This document shows, in pieces, positions 24,809 to 33,975 of a stretch of DNA of 60,703 bases. Each line of letters starts with the position of its first letter. The first letter of the stretch is position 1. This DNA is from CAZJDM01 sp964544765 (GTDB lineage: Bacteria > Bdellovibrionota_B > Oligoflexia > CAYFLR01): assembly GCA_964544765.1 (NCBI GenBank), contig CAZJDM010000004.1:1-60703 (forward strand), given 5' to 3'. Both the position numbers and the translations under genes were made by a program. Below the pieces are notes generated by a model that was not told the origin of the DNA, made no database searches, and saw only the letters and a program-made list of their open reading frames with translations.

Positions 24809-25282
24809 ATGTCAAATACAGGTTTTTCAATTGAAGCTAAGGCTGGATGTTACCATATTCGAGGAATTATTGATGAAAATGCCGATTTTTCAATTTTGAT
24901 CAGAGCTACAGAAAATCCGGTTATTATTGATTTTGAACAAGCCGAAAGTCTCAATTCGTATGGAATCAGAAAATGGGTAGAAATGCTGCATAATCACATA
25001 AGAAAAAGTATTATTTATAGAAACTGTCCCGTTTTTATAATTGATCAGTTAAATATTGTCTCTAGCTTGTTGTCAACTAATGTTAAAGTAGAATCAATGT
25101 ATTTACCATATCATTGTCCTAATTGCGATGTAGAAAAGGAGCAAGATGTAAAGATAGATACGGATAAAATCAACGGAAAAGAGTTTTTTAAAAAAGTAAG
25201 TAAGCAATTTAAGTGCAATAAATGTAAAAACTTCCTCAAATTTTATGATGATGAGGCGGGATATTTTAACTTCTTATTTTGA
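24809..25282 (+). CDS. STAS-like domain with C-terminal zinc ribbon
   Basis: 157 residues. Residues about 5-100 look like a STAS (anti-anti-sigma-type) domain: N-P-V-I-I-D-F-E-Q-A-E-S-L-N-S-Y-G-I-R-K-W, where S-L-N-S-Y-G-I corresponds to the region around the regulatory Ser in SpoIIAA relatives. Residues about 108-150 carry C-P-N-C and C-N-K-C, two CxxC knuckles typical of a zinc ribbon. GGGAG sits just before the ATG. It is paired with the phosphosite-less receiver upstream. Its 3' end overlaps the convergent SRPBCC gene by nine bases. Partner-switching is a reasonable inference; no kinase or sigma factor is adjacent. Confidence 0.7.
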   Translation: MSNTGFSIEAKAGCYHIRGIIDENADFSILIRATENPVIIDFEQAESLNSYGIRKWVEMLHNHIRKSIIYRNCPVFIIDQLNIVSSLLSTNVKVESMYLPYHCPNCDVEKEQDVKIDTDKINGKEFFKKVSKQFKCNKCKNFLKFYDDEAGYFNFLF

Positions 25283-25996
25283 TACTTTTTCCTTTTGAGT
25301 AACCTGGTGATTGGGTGACTGAGTGACTGGCTCAGTTTGTCTTTTCTTGTAAACATGGTTTCTTAAGTTTTTAATAACCTTAATTACTCTCCATTCAATA
25401 TTTTTTTTATAAACAGACAGGCTCAAAAACAAATCTATAAAAGAAGCTAATCTGGTTTCGCAATGGAAACGAATGATACTTTTATTCTTATCTCCTTCAA
25501 CCCCTAGTTTGAGTAAAAAATGCTTTATAATGGTACTATATCCTCCAATGCCAATGTGTAGGTCTTTAATTTGACCGTTAGAATAATTAGCTTGATCAAT
25601 AGAGAAACCAATTTCATTACCTGTACTGCCAAAGGGCCAAATAAGATCAATATCGTAACCAATAATAAACATACCTAAGTTTTTTTTCTCTATAAATTGT
25701 AAAGAACGGATAAGGGAAATAAAGTCTTTTGGTTCTTCTTTGGTACCATTAATATCAAAAAGCGCCCAATTATCAAATGATTTGAAATCACTTGCAACAC
25801 TGGCTAATTCCTTTAAAGGTACGTCTAATTCAATGTATCCATCTGTTATATATAATGATTCCTGGCTATTATAGCTTGTTTCAGTTACTGCATTTTGAGC
25901 TACTGAATCAAGTAGACCATACAAAGAAAATGAGGGGGACAACAAGGATAATAAAAAATAAGACAATAAAAGAAAACCATATATAATTCGAGACAT
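25274..25996 (-). CDS. Exported SRPBCC (START-like) domain protein
   Basis: About 240 residues. A hydrophobic N-terminus (S-Y-F-L-L-S-L-L-S-P-S-F-S) acts as a signal peptide or anchor. The mature part has the SRPBCC pattern: V-P-L-K-E-L-A-S-V-A-S-D-F-K-S-F-D-N-W, a beta-rich middle, and a long C-terminal helix (I-E-W-R-V-I-K-V-I-K-N-L). These fold around a hydrophobic cavity and may bind a lipid. ATG at 25996 (AAGG eight bases upstream) was preferred to the TTG at 26032. The last 20 or so codons are an 8-base tandem repeat (see findings) and read T-E-P-V-T-Q-S-P-N-H-Q-V-T-Q, unlike the rest. Stop is tail-to-tail with the STAS gene. Confidence 0.65.
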   Translation of the reverse strand: MSRIIYGFLLLSYFLLSLLSPSFSLYGLLDSVAQNAVTETSYNSQESLYITDGYIELDVPLKELASVASDFKSFDNWALFDINGTKEEPKDFISLIRSLQFIEKKNLGMFIIGYDIDLIWPFGSTGNEIGFSIDQANYSNGQIKDLHIGIGGYSTIIKHFLLKLGVEGDKNKSIIRFHCETRLASFIDLFLSLSVYKKNIEWRVIKVIKNLRNHVYKKRQTEPVTQSPNHQVTQKEKVSK

Positions 25997-26354
25997 ATAA
26001 GAAGCCTTTGGTAAGTTTTTTTTATTATACAAATGTGTGAATAATTCTCAATAGCAATAATTTGGAAATTATTCATGATGAAAAAGATACATAATTCCTG
26101 GTCAAAAATAAGCGGAATTAAGTAAATTAAGTAAATATGGATATTGAAGAGGTGTTAGAAAGCTAGGAATTTGAAAAATGGCTATTTATAGGGAGTATTT
26201 ACAGTAATTTGCGTAAATATAAGAACATATAAGGCGAATTAATTGGCCAGGTAGTCAAATATGTGCTAGCTTCAAAATCAGAAATAAAAAGTAAATCTTA
26301 GAAATGCTTAATGAACAACGATGTTCAATGATCTTTAAACCATGAGGGGGAAGC
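25997..26354. other. Intergenic region between divergent genes
   Basis: 358 bases without a supported gene, between the SRPBCC (minus) and subtilase (plus) genes. It contains AATAATTT-GG-AAATTATT (about 26053-26070) and direct AAGTAAATT repeats near 26119-26135. No tRNA or open frame with a ribosome binding site was seen. Confidence 0.5.
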
Positions 26355-27782
26355 ATGCTAAAGTATACGGTAGTGGTAAGTGTCTTTTTATTTTTTGGTG
26401 TTGTACAGGCAGTGCCTGTGAGTGTGATCGATTCTGGTACAGACTTCAACCACAATTATTTTAATGGCTTCCTTCATTCATCGGGCGATGTTCCTGGTAA
26501 TCAAATTGATGATGATGAAAATGGTTACACTGATGATACCTATGGTTGGAATTTTGCAGAAAATAACTCAACACAGGTTAACTATGATGTAATTCCTTCT
26601 GAGTTTGCTGATTATGTACGAGCACTTGATATATTAATGCTTTTACAAGCTAAAGTAAGTATATCAGATCAAGATTTTGATTGGATAAGAGATAAATGGA
26701 CCAATGAGCAGAGTAAGGTATTTAGAACTAACGTATCTAATACGGCTCAATTTTCTCATGGGACTCATGTCGCTGGAATTTCTCTTAAGGAATCTAATTT
26801 TACCTCTGAGATAAGCGCTTTACAAATTATGCCTACAGTAGCTTTTCTTCCTTTAGATCAGGTGATAGAGGAGCCTAACCCTGATACTGATGATAATGAC
26901 AACAGTAATGATGATGAAGAAATTGCGGATGAGGAGTTTATAGAGGTTTTTAAAATTTGGGCCGAAGAGAATAGTGATTCCTGGTTGAAAGAAATTGAAT
27001 TACTTACCTATCAACAGGTTAGGGTTGCAAATTGCTCATTTGGTTTTGGTTATATGCAAGCTTCTGATTTAATCAAAAAACTTTGTAAGTTGAATAAATT
27101 AGACTGCGATGCTGATAGAGTGGCTCGTTTAGCAAGGCATCTACTGTCTATATATAAGCGACCAGATTCAGAAAGGTTGGTCGATACTAACTCCAACATT
27201 CTGTTTGTAATGGCTTCTGGTAATGATGGATTGGATAACGATGTATATCCCGATGAGCCCGGCAATTATGTAACTGACAATCGTATTACCGTTGCATCTC
27301 TTAGTCACGATCTTAAATCATTAGCTGATTTTTCTAATTACGGCCCTACATCGGTGGATGTTGCTGCTCCAGGAGAATTAATCAGATCTACTTATCCACA
27401 ACATCTAAAAGGGCGAATGAGCGGAACTTCTCAGGCAGCGCCTTATGTAATGGGAGTAGCTGCTGCAGTGTTGGATGTAAATTCAAAATTAACTGCCTCC
27501 AAAGTAAAGCAAATAATTCTAACCACTGTAGATGAGAAGGATTGGTTGAAAGACAAAGTACTTTCAAGTGGTGTTGTCAATAGAGCTAGAGCGTTAAAAG
27601 CTGCTGAACTATCTTTAACTATGCCTTTGGATGATGCAATAAATGAAGCAAGCTTAGCGGTACCTGATGCTGCTGATAATACTACCAGATTTTCTACAAA
27701 TAAACAGTATGATCCTCGATTTACTCCTGATATGATGAATTTTGTATCTGAAATAATACAAAAATCTAGGCCAATGTTATAA
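26355..27782 (+). CDS. Secreted subtilisin-like serine protease (S8) without propeptide
   Basis: 475 residues. Signal peptide to about residue 19 (G-V-V-Q-A), then the catalytic core begins at once: V-S-V-I-D-S-G-T-D (Asp-26), S-H-G-T-H-V-A-G-I (His), M-A-S-G-N-D-G (oxyanion Asn) and M-S-G-T-S-Q-A-A-P-Y (Ser). All catalytic residues are present. The usual inhibitor/chaperone propeptide is absent, since only a few residues separate the predicted signal cut from the Asp strand. There are also large insertions between Asp and His (about 100 residues) and an Asp/Glu-rich loop near residue 180 that could bind calcium. GAGGGGG precedes the ATG. Probably extracellular; substrate unknown. Confidence 0.88.
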   Translation: MLKYTVVVSVFLFFGVVQAVPVSVIDSGTDFNHNYFNGFLHSSGDVPGNQIDDDENGYTDDTYGWNFAENNSTQVNYDVIPSEFADYVRALDILMLLQAKVSISDQDFDWIRDKWTNEQSKVFRTNVSNTAQFSHGTHVAGISLKESNFTSEISALQIMPTVAFLPLDQVIEEPNPDTDDNDNSNDDEEIADEEFIEVFKIWAEENSDSWLKEIELLTYQQVRVANCSFGFGYMQASDLIKKLCKLNKLDCDADRVARLARHLLSIYKRPDSERLVDTNSNILFVMASGNDGLDNDVYPDEPGNYVTDNRITVASLSHDLKSLADFSNYGPTSVDVAAPGELIRSTYPQHLKGRMSGTSQAAPYVMGVAAAVLDVNSKLTASKVKQIILTTVDEKDWLKDKVLSSGVVNRARALKAAELSLTMPLDDAINEASLAVPDAADNTTRFSTNKQYDPRFTPDMMNFVSEIIQKSRPML

Positions 27783-27830
27783 CAGCGCCGATGTCATTTA
27801 TCCTAGTATTTATTCTAAAATTGTAAATCA

Positions 27831-27871
27831 CGTCGTGGGCAGAAAACTGCACACGGCGTTAAATCTTTTTT
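27831..27871 (+). terminator. Rho-independent terminator of the subtilase gene
   Basis: CGTCGTG (27831-27837) pairs with CACGGCG (27852-27858) and the inner GCAG with CTGC around an AAAA loop, giving a long GC-rich stem with one wobble and one mismatch, followed by TTAAATCTTTTTT. This is the clearest terminator in the window. Confidence 0.8.
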
Positions 27872-28063
27872 ACCAGTGCTTATTGATAACTTACTGATAT
27901 CACATCTCTAATTTGTGGCAATTGTAAGAATATTAAAATCAGCTAAAGTGAACGTGGAAAATTCCGATCATAACACTATAAGGCATTTATTTAGAATTAA
28001 AGTACTAAATGTATTTTGATTAGGTGTGTTAATTGTATTAGTTGCTAATGGTTCGAGGTTAGC

Positions 28064-29641
28064 ATGGCCAAATATAATAAAGCATTTGTAAAAAGATCTT
28101 CAGAAAAAAAACATGATAAAAAAGAATATGATGGATCAGCATTTATTGAAGAGTCTCATGATAGTCAAGTCGAATCAAGTTCGCCAAAAGTCAGTAGACT
28201 GATAGAGCGACAAACTTGGAAAATAATGTTGGTAGGTAACTATGAGGATATAATTAAAGATCCTACAGGAATTTTAAGAAATAACCCTTTCCAAGAAAGA
28301 GGGTTGCAATTCATAACTGCTTCGACCATAGAAGAAGCCAAGGAACAATTGAGAATTTATAAGGATATTGCGGTTATTGTGATAGATTTAGTTTTGGAAA
28401 AAGGTTCCTCGGGTTTAGAACTTGTAGAATATATTAGAGATGAATTGCAAAACAATGATACACGTGTAGTTTTACAGTCCCAGCAAGTAGATGTATCTGA
28501 ACCTGAAAAAATAATGAGCCGTTATGAAATTAATGATTTTATGATAAATAAAACTCAATTAACATCCCAGGATTTATTTATAACTATTCTTTCATCATTG
28601 CGATCCTTTAGTGATATAAATTCAATTGAAAAATCCAAGAATGAGCTTGAAATATTTATTGATAGTTTGATTAGATATTCTGCTGCAATTATTGATGACA
28701 GAAGTAAGCAAACAGCGGGTCATTCTAGAAGAGTTGCTGAATATGCTTATTTACTCGCATTAGAAATAAATGAATGTAAGAATATAGAATCTTTAAGTAA
28801 AATCAACTTTGATGAAAGTCAGCTAAAGGAATTATGGCTGGCAGCATGGCTTCATGATATTGGGAAAATAGGAATACCGGAAGTGATTTTAGATAAAGAT
28901 AAAAAGCTTACAGCTATCTCAGATAGATTGGAAGAAATCGAGTATCGAATTTTGTTGAAAAAGAGTTTAGATGTTATTGAGGTATTAAAAGCTGAACTAC
29001 CTAAAGATAAGTTAAATCAAATATTGGGTACTTTGGAACAAGATCAAGATATTTATGATGAAGCTTTATTGTTCCTTAGACAAGCAAATACTGGTGAAGA
29101 ATATATGTCCGATGAAAAACTGAAAAAATTGAATAAGCTAGCCCAGTGGCGCTATTATGATGGGCAAAATCATAGAAGTAAGCCAATTTTAACCGAAGAA
29201 GAGTTAGAAAAATTGTCAGTTAGAAAAGGGAATCTTACTAAAGCCGAGCGTGAACAAATAAAGAATCATGCTAATATTACCCAAAAAATATTGGATGGAA
29301 TGATTTTTCCAGGTCAATACAAGAATATTCAGAAATTTGCTTACTTACATCATGAAAAATTAAACGGTGAAGGGTATCCTTTGGGGTTGATAGAAGGTCA
29401 AATTCCAATTCAGGCCCAGATTTTAGCTCTAGTAGATATCTATGATGCACTTATCTCAACTGATAGAAAATATAAAAAACCCTATTCATCTCAGGAAGCC
29501 ATAGAAATTTTAAGAAAAGAGGTAGAAAAGGGAGCCCTAAATAAAGATCTATTTAAGCTTTTTATTGATACCCAAATATACAATAAAGTAGAAGCTAGAG
29601 GAGAGAGAAGGTTCCCATCTATGGAGAAAATTGCCTCTTAA
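28064..29641 (+). CDS. Response regulator with HD-GYP domain (c-di-GMP phosphodiesterase)
   Basis: 525 residues. Residues about 50-180 form a receiver-like domain with A-V-I-V-I-D-L-V-L-E-K-G-S-S-G-L-E-L (Asp present). Residues about 205-525 form an HD-GYP domain: G-H-S-R-R-V-A-E-Y-A, W-L-H-D-I-G-K-I-G-I-P (HD), then after an unusually long insertion (about 285-385) I-K-N-H-A, Y-L-H-H-E-K-L-N-G-E-G-Y-P (HHE and GYP) and D-I-Y-D-A-L. Metal ligands and the GYP motif are intact, so hydrolysis of cyclic di-GMP is expected. A PilZ effector gene lies at 33.5 kb. GAGG precedes the ATG; the N-terminal 45 residues are charged and disordered. Confidence 0.88.
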   Translation: MAKYNKAFVKRSSEKKHDKKEYDGSAFIEESHDSQVESSSPKVSRLIERQTWKIMLVGNYEDIIKDPTGILRNNPFQERGLQFITASTIEEAKEQLRIYKDIAVIVIDLVLEKGSSGLELVEYIRDELQNNDTRVVLQSQQVDVSEPEKIMSRYEINDFMINKTQLTSQDLFITILSSLRSFSDINSIEKSKNELEIFIDSLIRYSAAIIDDRSKQTAGHSRRVAEYAYLLALEINECKNIESLSKINFDESQLKELWLAAWLHDIGKIGIPEVILDKDKKLTAISDRLEEIEYRILLKKSLDVIEVLKAELPKDKLNQILGTLEQDQDIYDEALLFLRQANTGEEYMSDEKLKKLNKLAQWRYYDGQNHRSKPILTEEELEKLSVRKGNLTKAEREQIKNHANITQKILDGMIFPGQYKNIQKFAYLHHEKLNGEGYPLGLIEGQIPIQAQILALVDIYDALISTDRKYKKPYSSQEAIEILRKEVEKGALNKDLFKLFIDTQIYNKVEARGERRFPSMEKIAS

Positions 29642-29981
29642 TTAAGAACAATTCAATTAAGGCCATTAGTAAAATTACCAAGTTAAGAAGCCAAATGGTA
29701 GGAGTTTCTTGTGATATTATTTGAGATAGTCAGGACTTAATCGTACATATTATTGATGACCGGTCAGTTGTTTGTGCGACAGCAGAAGGTCGAGTGCTTT
29801 ATGTGCTTTAGAAATTTAATATTTGACAATCATCTACTTTTGCCTAATATTAAACTGCCTATTTATAGCTTGGTAAACTATTTATTTATTTACTTGGCTT
29901 TAAATACAATAAGTGATAAAAGTATACAAAAAAATTGGGTAAATAATACTTTGCTCTCGATTATTTTAAAAGGGGTGTATT
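29642..29981. other. Intergenic region before the TAXI transporter
   Basis: 340 bases. A 78-codon frame (29753-29989) runs into the next gene but has no ribosome binding site and no recognisable protein character. No clear terminator follows the HD-GYP gene, and no strong promoter is seen. Confidence 0.5.
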
Positions 29982-30950
29982 TTGGGTAAAATAGTTTTTT
30001 ATCTTTCGTTAATTTTCATTTGTATTAGTTTTTTCTCATCTTTAGGTCTTGCTAAGAAAAGATATGTAACAATTGGCACAGGCGGCGTTACAGGAGTTTA
30101 TTATCCCACCGGCGGTGCTATTTCTAAGATGATCAACAAGAAAAGGAAAATATATAACATTAGGGCCTCAGTAGAGTCTACTGGAGGATCAGTATACAAT
30201 ATTAATATGGTTATTTCGGGGGATCTTGAGTTCGGTATTGCTCAATCGGACCGCCAATATCAGGCATATAAAGGATTAGCTGAGTGGAAGAAAACAGGTC
30301 CGCAGGCTGATCTGCGGTCAATATGTAGTTTACATCCAGAAATAATTACCTTGGTAGCATCTGTTGAAAGTAAGATAAAAACTTTGCCTGATTTAAAAAA
30401 TAAACGAATTAATATTGGTAACCCAGGTTCTGGGCACTTAGGAAATGCTTTAGATATCTTATTAGCTACTAAGCTAAGACCGGATGTTGATTTTAAGGCG
30501 GAACAATTAAAAGCGGCTGAAGCACCTAAGATGTTGCAGGATAATCGTATTGATGCTTTCTTTTACACAGTTGGTCATCCCAATGGTGCAATAAAAGAAG
30601 CTACCTCAGGTAAAAGAAAAGTTCTTTTTGTAGCTCTCTCTCCTGTTGATAGATTAATTCAAGCTTTTCCTTATTATGTAAAGGCTAATATTCCAGTTAA
30701 ACATTATCCTATGGCCTCTAATAAATCTCCAGTATCTTCAGTTGGTGTTGTGACAACTTTCGTTACTTCAAAAAAGGTAGATGCTGATGTAGTGTATGCT
30801 ATCACTAAAGAGCTCTTTGATAATTTAGATGAATTTAAAAAACTACATCCAGCCTTTTCTCGATTAACCAGAAAAGGAATGCTCAAAGGTTTGACAGCTC
30901 CTTTACATGAGGGAGCAAAGAAATATTATAAAGAAGCCGGTTTAATATAA
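29982..30950 (+). CDS. TRAP transporter substrate-binding protein, TAXI family
   Basis: 322 residues, periplasmic receptor of a TRAP uptake system. Signal peptide (F-I-C-I-S-F-F-S-S-L-G-L-A), then the TAXI hallmark V-T-I-G-T-G-G-V-T-G-V-Y-Y-P-T-G-G-A-I, V-E-S-T-G-G-S-V-Y-N, D-L-E-F-G-I-A-Q-S-D and G-N-P-G-S-G. Start is TTG at 29982, six bases after AGGGG; no ATG fits. The permease follows after 15 bases. Known TAXI receptors bind acidic compounds such as glutamate or other organic acids; the substrate here cannot be told from sequence. Confidence 0.9.
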   Translation: MGKIVFYLSLIFICISFFSSLGLAKKRYVTIGTGGVTGVYYPTGGAISKMINKKRKIYNIRASVESTGGSVYNINMVISGDLEFGIAQSDRQYQAYKGLAEWKKTGPQADLRSICSLHPEIITLVASVESKIKTLPDLKNKRINIGNPGSGHLGNALDILLATKLRPDVDFKAEQLKAAEAPKMLQDNRIDAFFYTVGHPNGAIKEATSGKRKVLFVALSPVDRLIQAFPYYVKANIPVKHYPMASNKSPVSSVGVVTTFVTSKKVDADVVYAITKELFDNLDEFKKLHPAFSRLTRKGMLKGLTAPLHEGAKKYYKEAGLI

Positions 30951-30965
30951 CTTAGTTATTTACCT

Positions 30966-32939
30966 ATGACGAATGATGTTACAAGCGTTTCTAAAAAAAC
31001 TAAAGATTTATCCTTTGTAATCCCCGTAATAGCGGGTTCGTGGTCAATTTTTCAATTAGCTTTACCCCAACTACTTTTATTATCATCAGACATAATTCGT
31101 TGTATTCACCTGTCATTTGCTATTTTGTTAGTTTATTTAAGCTACCCAGTCTTTAAAAAAAATAGTAAAAACAGGGGATTAAATTCTATTTCTTGGTTGA
31201 ATATATTATTGGGAACAATATCGGCAGTTGCTGCTATGTATTTAGCGATTGATTATCAAGGTATTGCTTTTCGGCAAGGTATGCCCATAACAAGGGATTT
31301 AGTTATGGGAATTATTCTGATTGTTTTGTTATTAGAGGCTACAAGGAGAGCCCTTGGACCTGCACTTCCAACTATTGCTTGTATTTTTATTGTTTACAGC
31401 TTTTTTAGTGAATCTATGCCAGATCTTATCGCTTTTAAAAACGCTTCTCTAAATAAGGTAATCAATAAATTAACAATGGGAACAGAGGGGATCTATGGTG
31501 TTCCTTTGGATGTATCAGCTTCTACCGTTTTTTTATTCGTTCTTTTTGGGGCGATGCTGGAAAAAGCTGGAGGTGGGAAGTTTTTTATTGATATTGCCTT
31601 TCGTCTGCTTGGTAAATATAAAGGAGGTCCAGCCAAAGCTGCAGTTATGGCTAGTGGTATGACTGGATTGGTTTCGGGATCTAGTATCGCTAATACGGTA
31701 ACAACAGGAACCTTTACTATTCCTTTAATGAAAAAAGCGGGTTATTCTGGAGTGAAAGCTGGAGCTATTGAGGTTGCAGCTAGTACTAATGGGCAGTTGA
31801 TGCCTCCTATTATGGGAGCAGCAGCCTTTATAATTGCTGAGTATTGCAATTTATCATATTTTGAGGTTGTTCGTGCAGCATTTATTCCAGCAATAGTATC
31901 TTATATAACCTTAATTTATATTACCCATCTAGAAGCAGGGAAGTTAGGGTTAAGAGGTTTAGCAAAGAAAGAACTGCCGGTAGTTGAAAAAGTCTGGCTC
32001 AAAAGCTTCTTTTATTTAATTCCATTAGTATTTTTACTCTATCAACTCATAATTGAACGTAGGTCCGCTCAATTATCCGCTTATTACGCTGTTTTATTAC
32101 TTACCTGGGTGATCCTTCTAAGAGAACTTTATCATGGTAGAAACCAAAAGAAACCTATTAAGGCTTCTTTATTAAGCGCCGCAAAAATTGTTTGGGATTC
32201 TTTGGTTACTGGAGGTCGCAACATGATGTCGATTGGTGTGGCAGTTGCGGCCGCAGGAATTATAGTTGGAATTGTAACATTAGGTTTAGGGGGCGTGATT
32301 ACTGATGTTATCGATCTTATATCTGGGGGAAATTTAGTATTGTTATTAGTCATAACAGCTATAGCTAGCCTTATTTTAGGAATGGGGTTACCTACAACTG
32401 CTAATTACATTGTAATGGCTTCCATCACTGCGCCGGTTATAATTACTCTTTCCGAGGATGCTGGTTTAGTTGTTCCTTTAATTGCCGCTCATTTATTCTG
32501 TTTTTACTTTGGTATATTAGCAGATGATACTCCTCCTGTTGGTTTAGCTGCTTATGCGGCTTCTGCTATTTCTAAAGAAGACCCCATAAAAACTGGAGTA
32601 CAAGGATTCATCTACGACATGCGTACCGCTATTTTGCCGTTTATGTTTATTTTTAATAAAGACCTACTCTTGATAGGTATTACTGAATGGTGGCAGATAT
32701 TATTGGTCTTTATAACCGCCTTATTTGCCATGTTTGCTTTTGCCTCTCTTATGCAGAATTTTTTATTAATGAAAAATAAATTGTATGAATCTCTGATTCT
32801 CTTAATCTCAGCTATAATACTTTTAAGACCAGACTTGATGATGGGATGGCTGGATGTCTCCAAATATCTTGTTTATTTGATTGGTGTCTTATTATTTATC
32901 TCAGCATTTTTATTACAAAGACTTAGGAAAACTGTATAG
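30966..32939 (+). CDS. TRAP transporter fused 4TM/12TM permease, TAXI-associated
   Basis: 657 residues with about 16-18 predicted membrane helices. The N-terminal third corresponds to the small DctQ-like subunit; the rest is the large DctM-like subunit with G-G-G-K-F-F-I-D, G-L-V-S-G-S-S-I-A-N-T-V-T-T-G-T, A-A-S-T-N-G-Q-L-M-P-P-I-M-G-A-A-A-F and L-G-M-G-L-P-T-T-A-N-Y, then A-D-D-T-P-P-V-G. This fused layout is normal for TAXI systems. Together with the upstream binding protein it forms a complete ion-driven uptake system in two genes. Confidence 0.92.
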   Translation: MTNDVTSVSKKTKDLSFVIPVIAGSWSIFQLALPQLLLLSSDIIRCIHLSFAILLVYLSYPVFKKNSKNRGLNSISWLNILLGTISAVAAMYLAIDYQGIAFRQGMPITRDLVMGIILIVLLLEATRRALGPALPTIACIFIVYSFFSESMPDLIAFKNASLNKVINKLTMGTEGIYGVPLDVSASTVFLFVLFGAMLEKAGGGKFFIDIAFRLLGKYKGGPAKAAVMASGMTGLVSGSSIANTVTTGTFTIPLMKKAGYSGVKAGAIEVAASTNGQLMPPIMGAAAFIIAEYCNLSYFEVVRAAFIPAIVSYITLIYITHLEAGKLGLRGLAKKELPVVEKVWLKSFFYLIPLVFLLYQLIIERRSAQLSAYYAVLLLTWVILLRELYHGRNQKKPIKASLLSAAKIVWDSLVTGGRNMMSIGVAVAAAGIIVGIVTLGLGGVITDVIDLISGGNLVLLLVITAIASLILGMGLPTTANYIVMASITAPVIITLSEDAGLVVPLIAAHLFCFYFGILADDTPPVGLAAYAASAISKEDPIKTGVQGFIYDMRTAILPFMFIFNKDLLLIGITEWWQILLVFITALFAMFAFASLMQNFLLMKNKLYESLILLISAIILLRPDLMMGWLDVSKYLVYLIGVLLFISAFLLQRLRKTV

Positions 32940-33005
32940 TGATTAGTGATCGGTATGTAGACAATAAGCGTCTGGTAACGAACGTCACTGGCACTTATCG
33001 ATGAG

Positions 33006-33455
33006 TTACTTTTTTTCTTCCTTTTTATCGGGTTTTTCATCTAATTGTTTTTTCTGATACTCAACTCTTTTTCTAAGTTTTTCATTTTCATTTACTAATG
33101 TGGAGTATTTGGCATTCAACACTCTTAAATTGTTAGACATATCTTTTATTAAAGCTCTTAACCATGGAGGAGTTTTTTTGAGTAGTTCTTTAGCTTGATC
33201 ATGGTCGATGATCATACACTTTACTTCAGTAGCGGCAGTTGCTGTGGCGCTTCTATCTTCCTCTTCTAAAAAGGTCATAGTACCTAAAACATTGGGAGCT
33301 CCCACTTTAGCAACTGTAACCGATTCACCAGTTTTTTCATCTTTAACAGTAAGCTCTACTTCTCCAGATTTTATTATGTAAAGCTTACCACCTTTTTCTC
33401 CTTGTTTAAAAAGAGTACGACTTTTACCAAATACTGTAAGATTTTTTTCATCCAT
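33006..33455 (-). CDS. Cyclic-nucleotide-binding domain protein
   Basis: 149 residues. Residues about 1-115 form a CRP-type effector domain: L-F-K-Q-G-E-K-G-G-K-L-Y-I-I-K-S-G-E-V-E-L, V-L-G-T-M-T-F-L and R-S-A-T-A-T-A. In the last block the Arg-Ser-Ala-T resembles the phosphate-binding cassette of true cNMP sites. There is no DNA-binding domain. The C-terminal part (about 105-140) is a coiled coil ending in a Lys/Glu/Asp tail. Stand-alone sensor modules of this kind act through protein partners. A PilZ gene lies just upstream on the same strand (gap about 75 bases). Confidence 0.85.
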   Translation of the reverse strand: MDEKNLTVFGKSRTLFKQGEKGGKLYIIKSGEVELTVKDEKTGESVTVAKVGAPNVLGTMTFLEEEDRSATATAATEVKCMIIDHDQAKELLKKTPPWLRALIKDMSNNLRVLNAKYSTLVNENEKLRKRVEYQKKQLDEKPDKKEEKK

Positions 33456-33530
33456 TTTTTTCTCTCTAAATATTTAAAAGTTGAGCAATAAAATCCAATA
33501 TTCTATGATTTCTTTAACCTTTACTGGTAT

Positions 33531-33896
33531 TTAACCTACTTTACCGAGATGATGAAGAAAATCATCCATCTCTCTTTCTGTTTTTTTATCTAATTCTTTA
33601 AATTCACCTCCATATTCATATTTAGTGATTTTATTTTTATGAGCTTTAAACCACCTGATAAAAACAGGAACATTCAATGAAAGCATTATTAGTCCGCTTT
33701 CTGTATGATGAAATAAAATAAGCTTAATTTGCACTTCATCTCCAATTTTTAAGACCCCTTCGGAAGAAAATCCCAATCCGCCTTTACTAATGTTGTTTAA
33801 CATACCATCAAAACGTTTTTCATTTTTTTTCCAGTACAATACTGTTTGTTCATAATATCGCTCATGACTTCGTCGTTCAACAAACCCATTTGACAT
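33531..33896 (-). CDS. PilZ domain protein (c-di-GMP receptor)
   Basis: 121 residues, a single PilZ domain. The c-di-GMP-binding signatures are present: an Arg-rich start R-R-S-H-E-R-Y (RxxxR) and N-I-S-K-G-G-L-G-F ([D/N]xSxxG). It begins 9 residues before the motif. AGGAC precedes the ATG. The HD-GYP phosphodiesterase at 28 kb is the obvious opposing activity. The neighbouring cNMP-binding gene suggests that two nucleotide signals are read at this locus. Confidence 0.88.
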   Translation of the reverse strand: MSNGFVERRSHERYYEQTVLYWKKNEKRFDGMLNNISKGGLGFSSEGVLKIGDEVQIKLILFHHTESGLIMLSLNVPVFIRWFKAHKNKITKYEYGGEFKELDKKTEREMDDFLHHLGKVG

Positions 33897-33975
33897 AATT
33901 CGTCCTCTTTTATCTCTATGAAAGATTAAAATTATACAAAAATATTTTATAACAAATGCTGGTAAATCTCAATTC

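Noticed and set aside
28030..28064. GGTTCGAGG as a tRNA T-loop
   Set aside because: No acceptor or anticodon stem around it; it is the leader and ribosome binding site of the HD-GYP gene.
29753..29989. 78-codon frame before the TAXI gene
   Set aside because: No ribosome binding site; overlaps the start of a certain gene; composition looks like noise.
32939..33005. Bidirectional terminator between the TRAP permease and the cNMP gene
   Set aside because: The possible stem (ATAAG... / ...CTTAT) has mismatches near the base and no T-run at the right distance on either strand.
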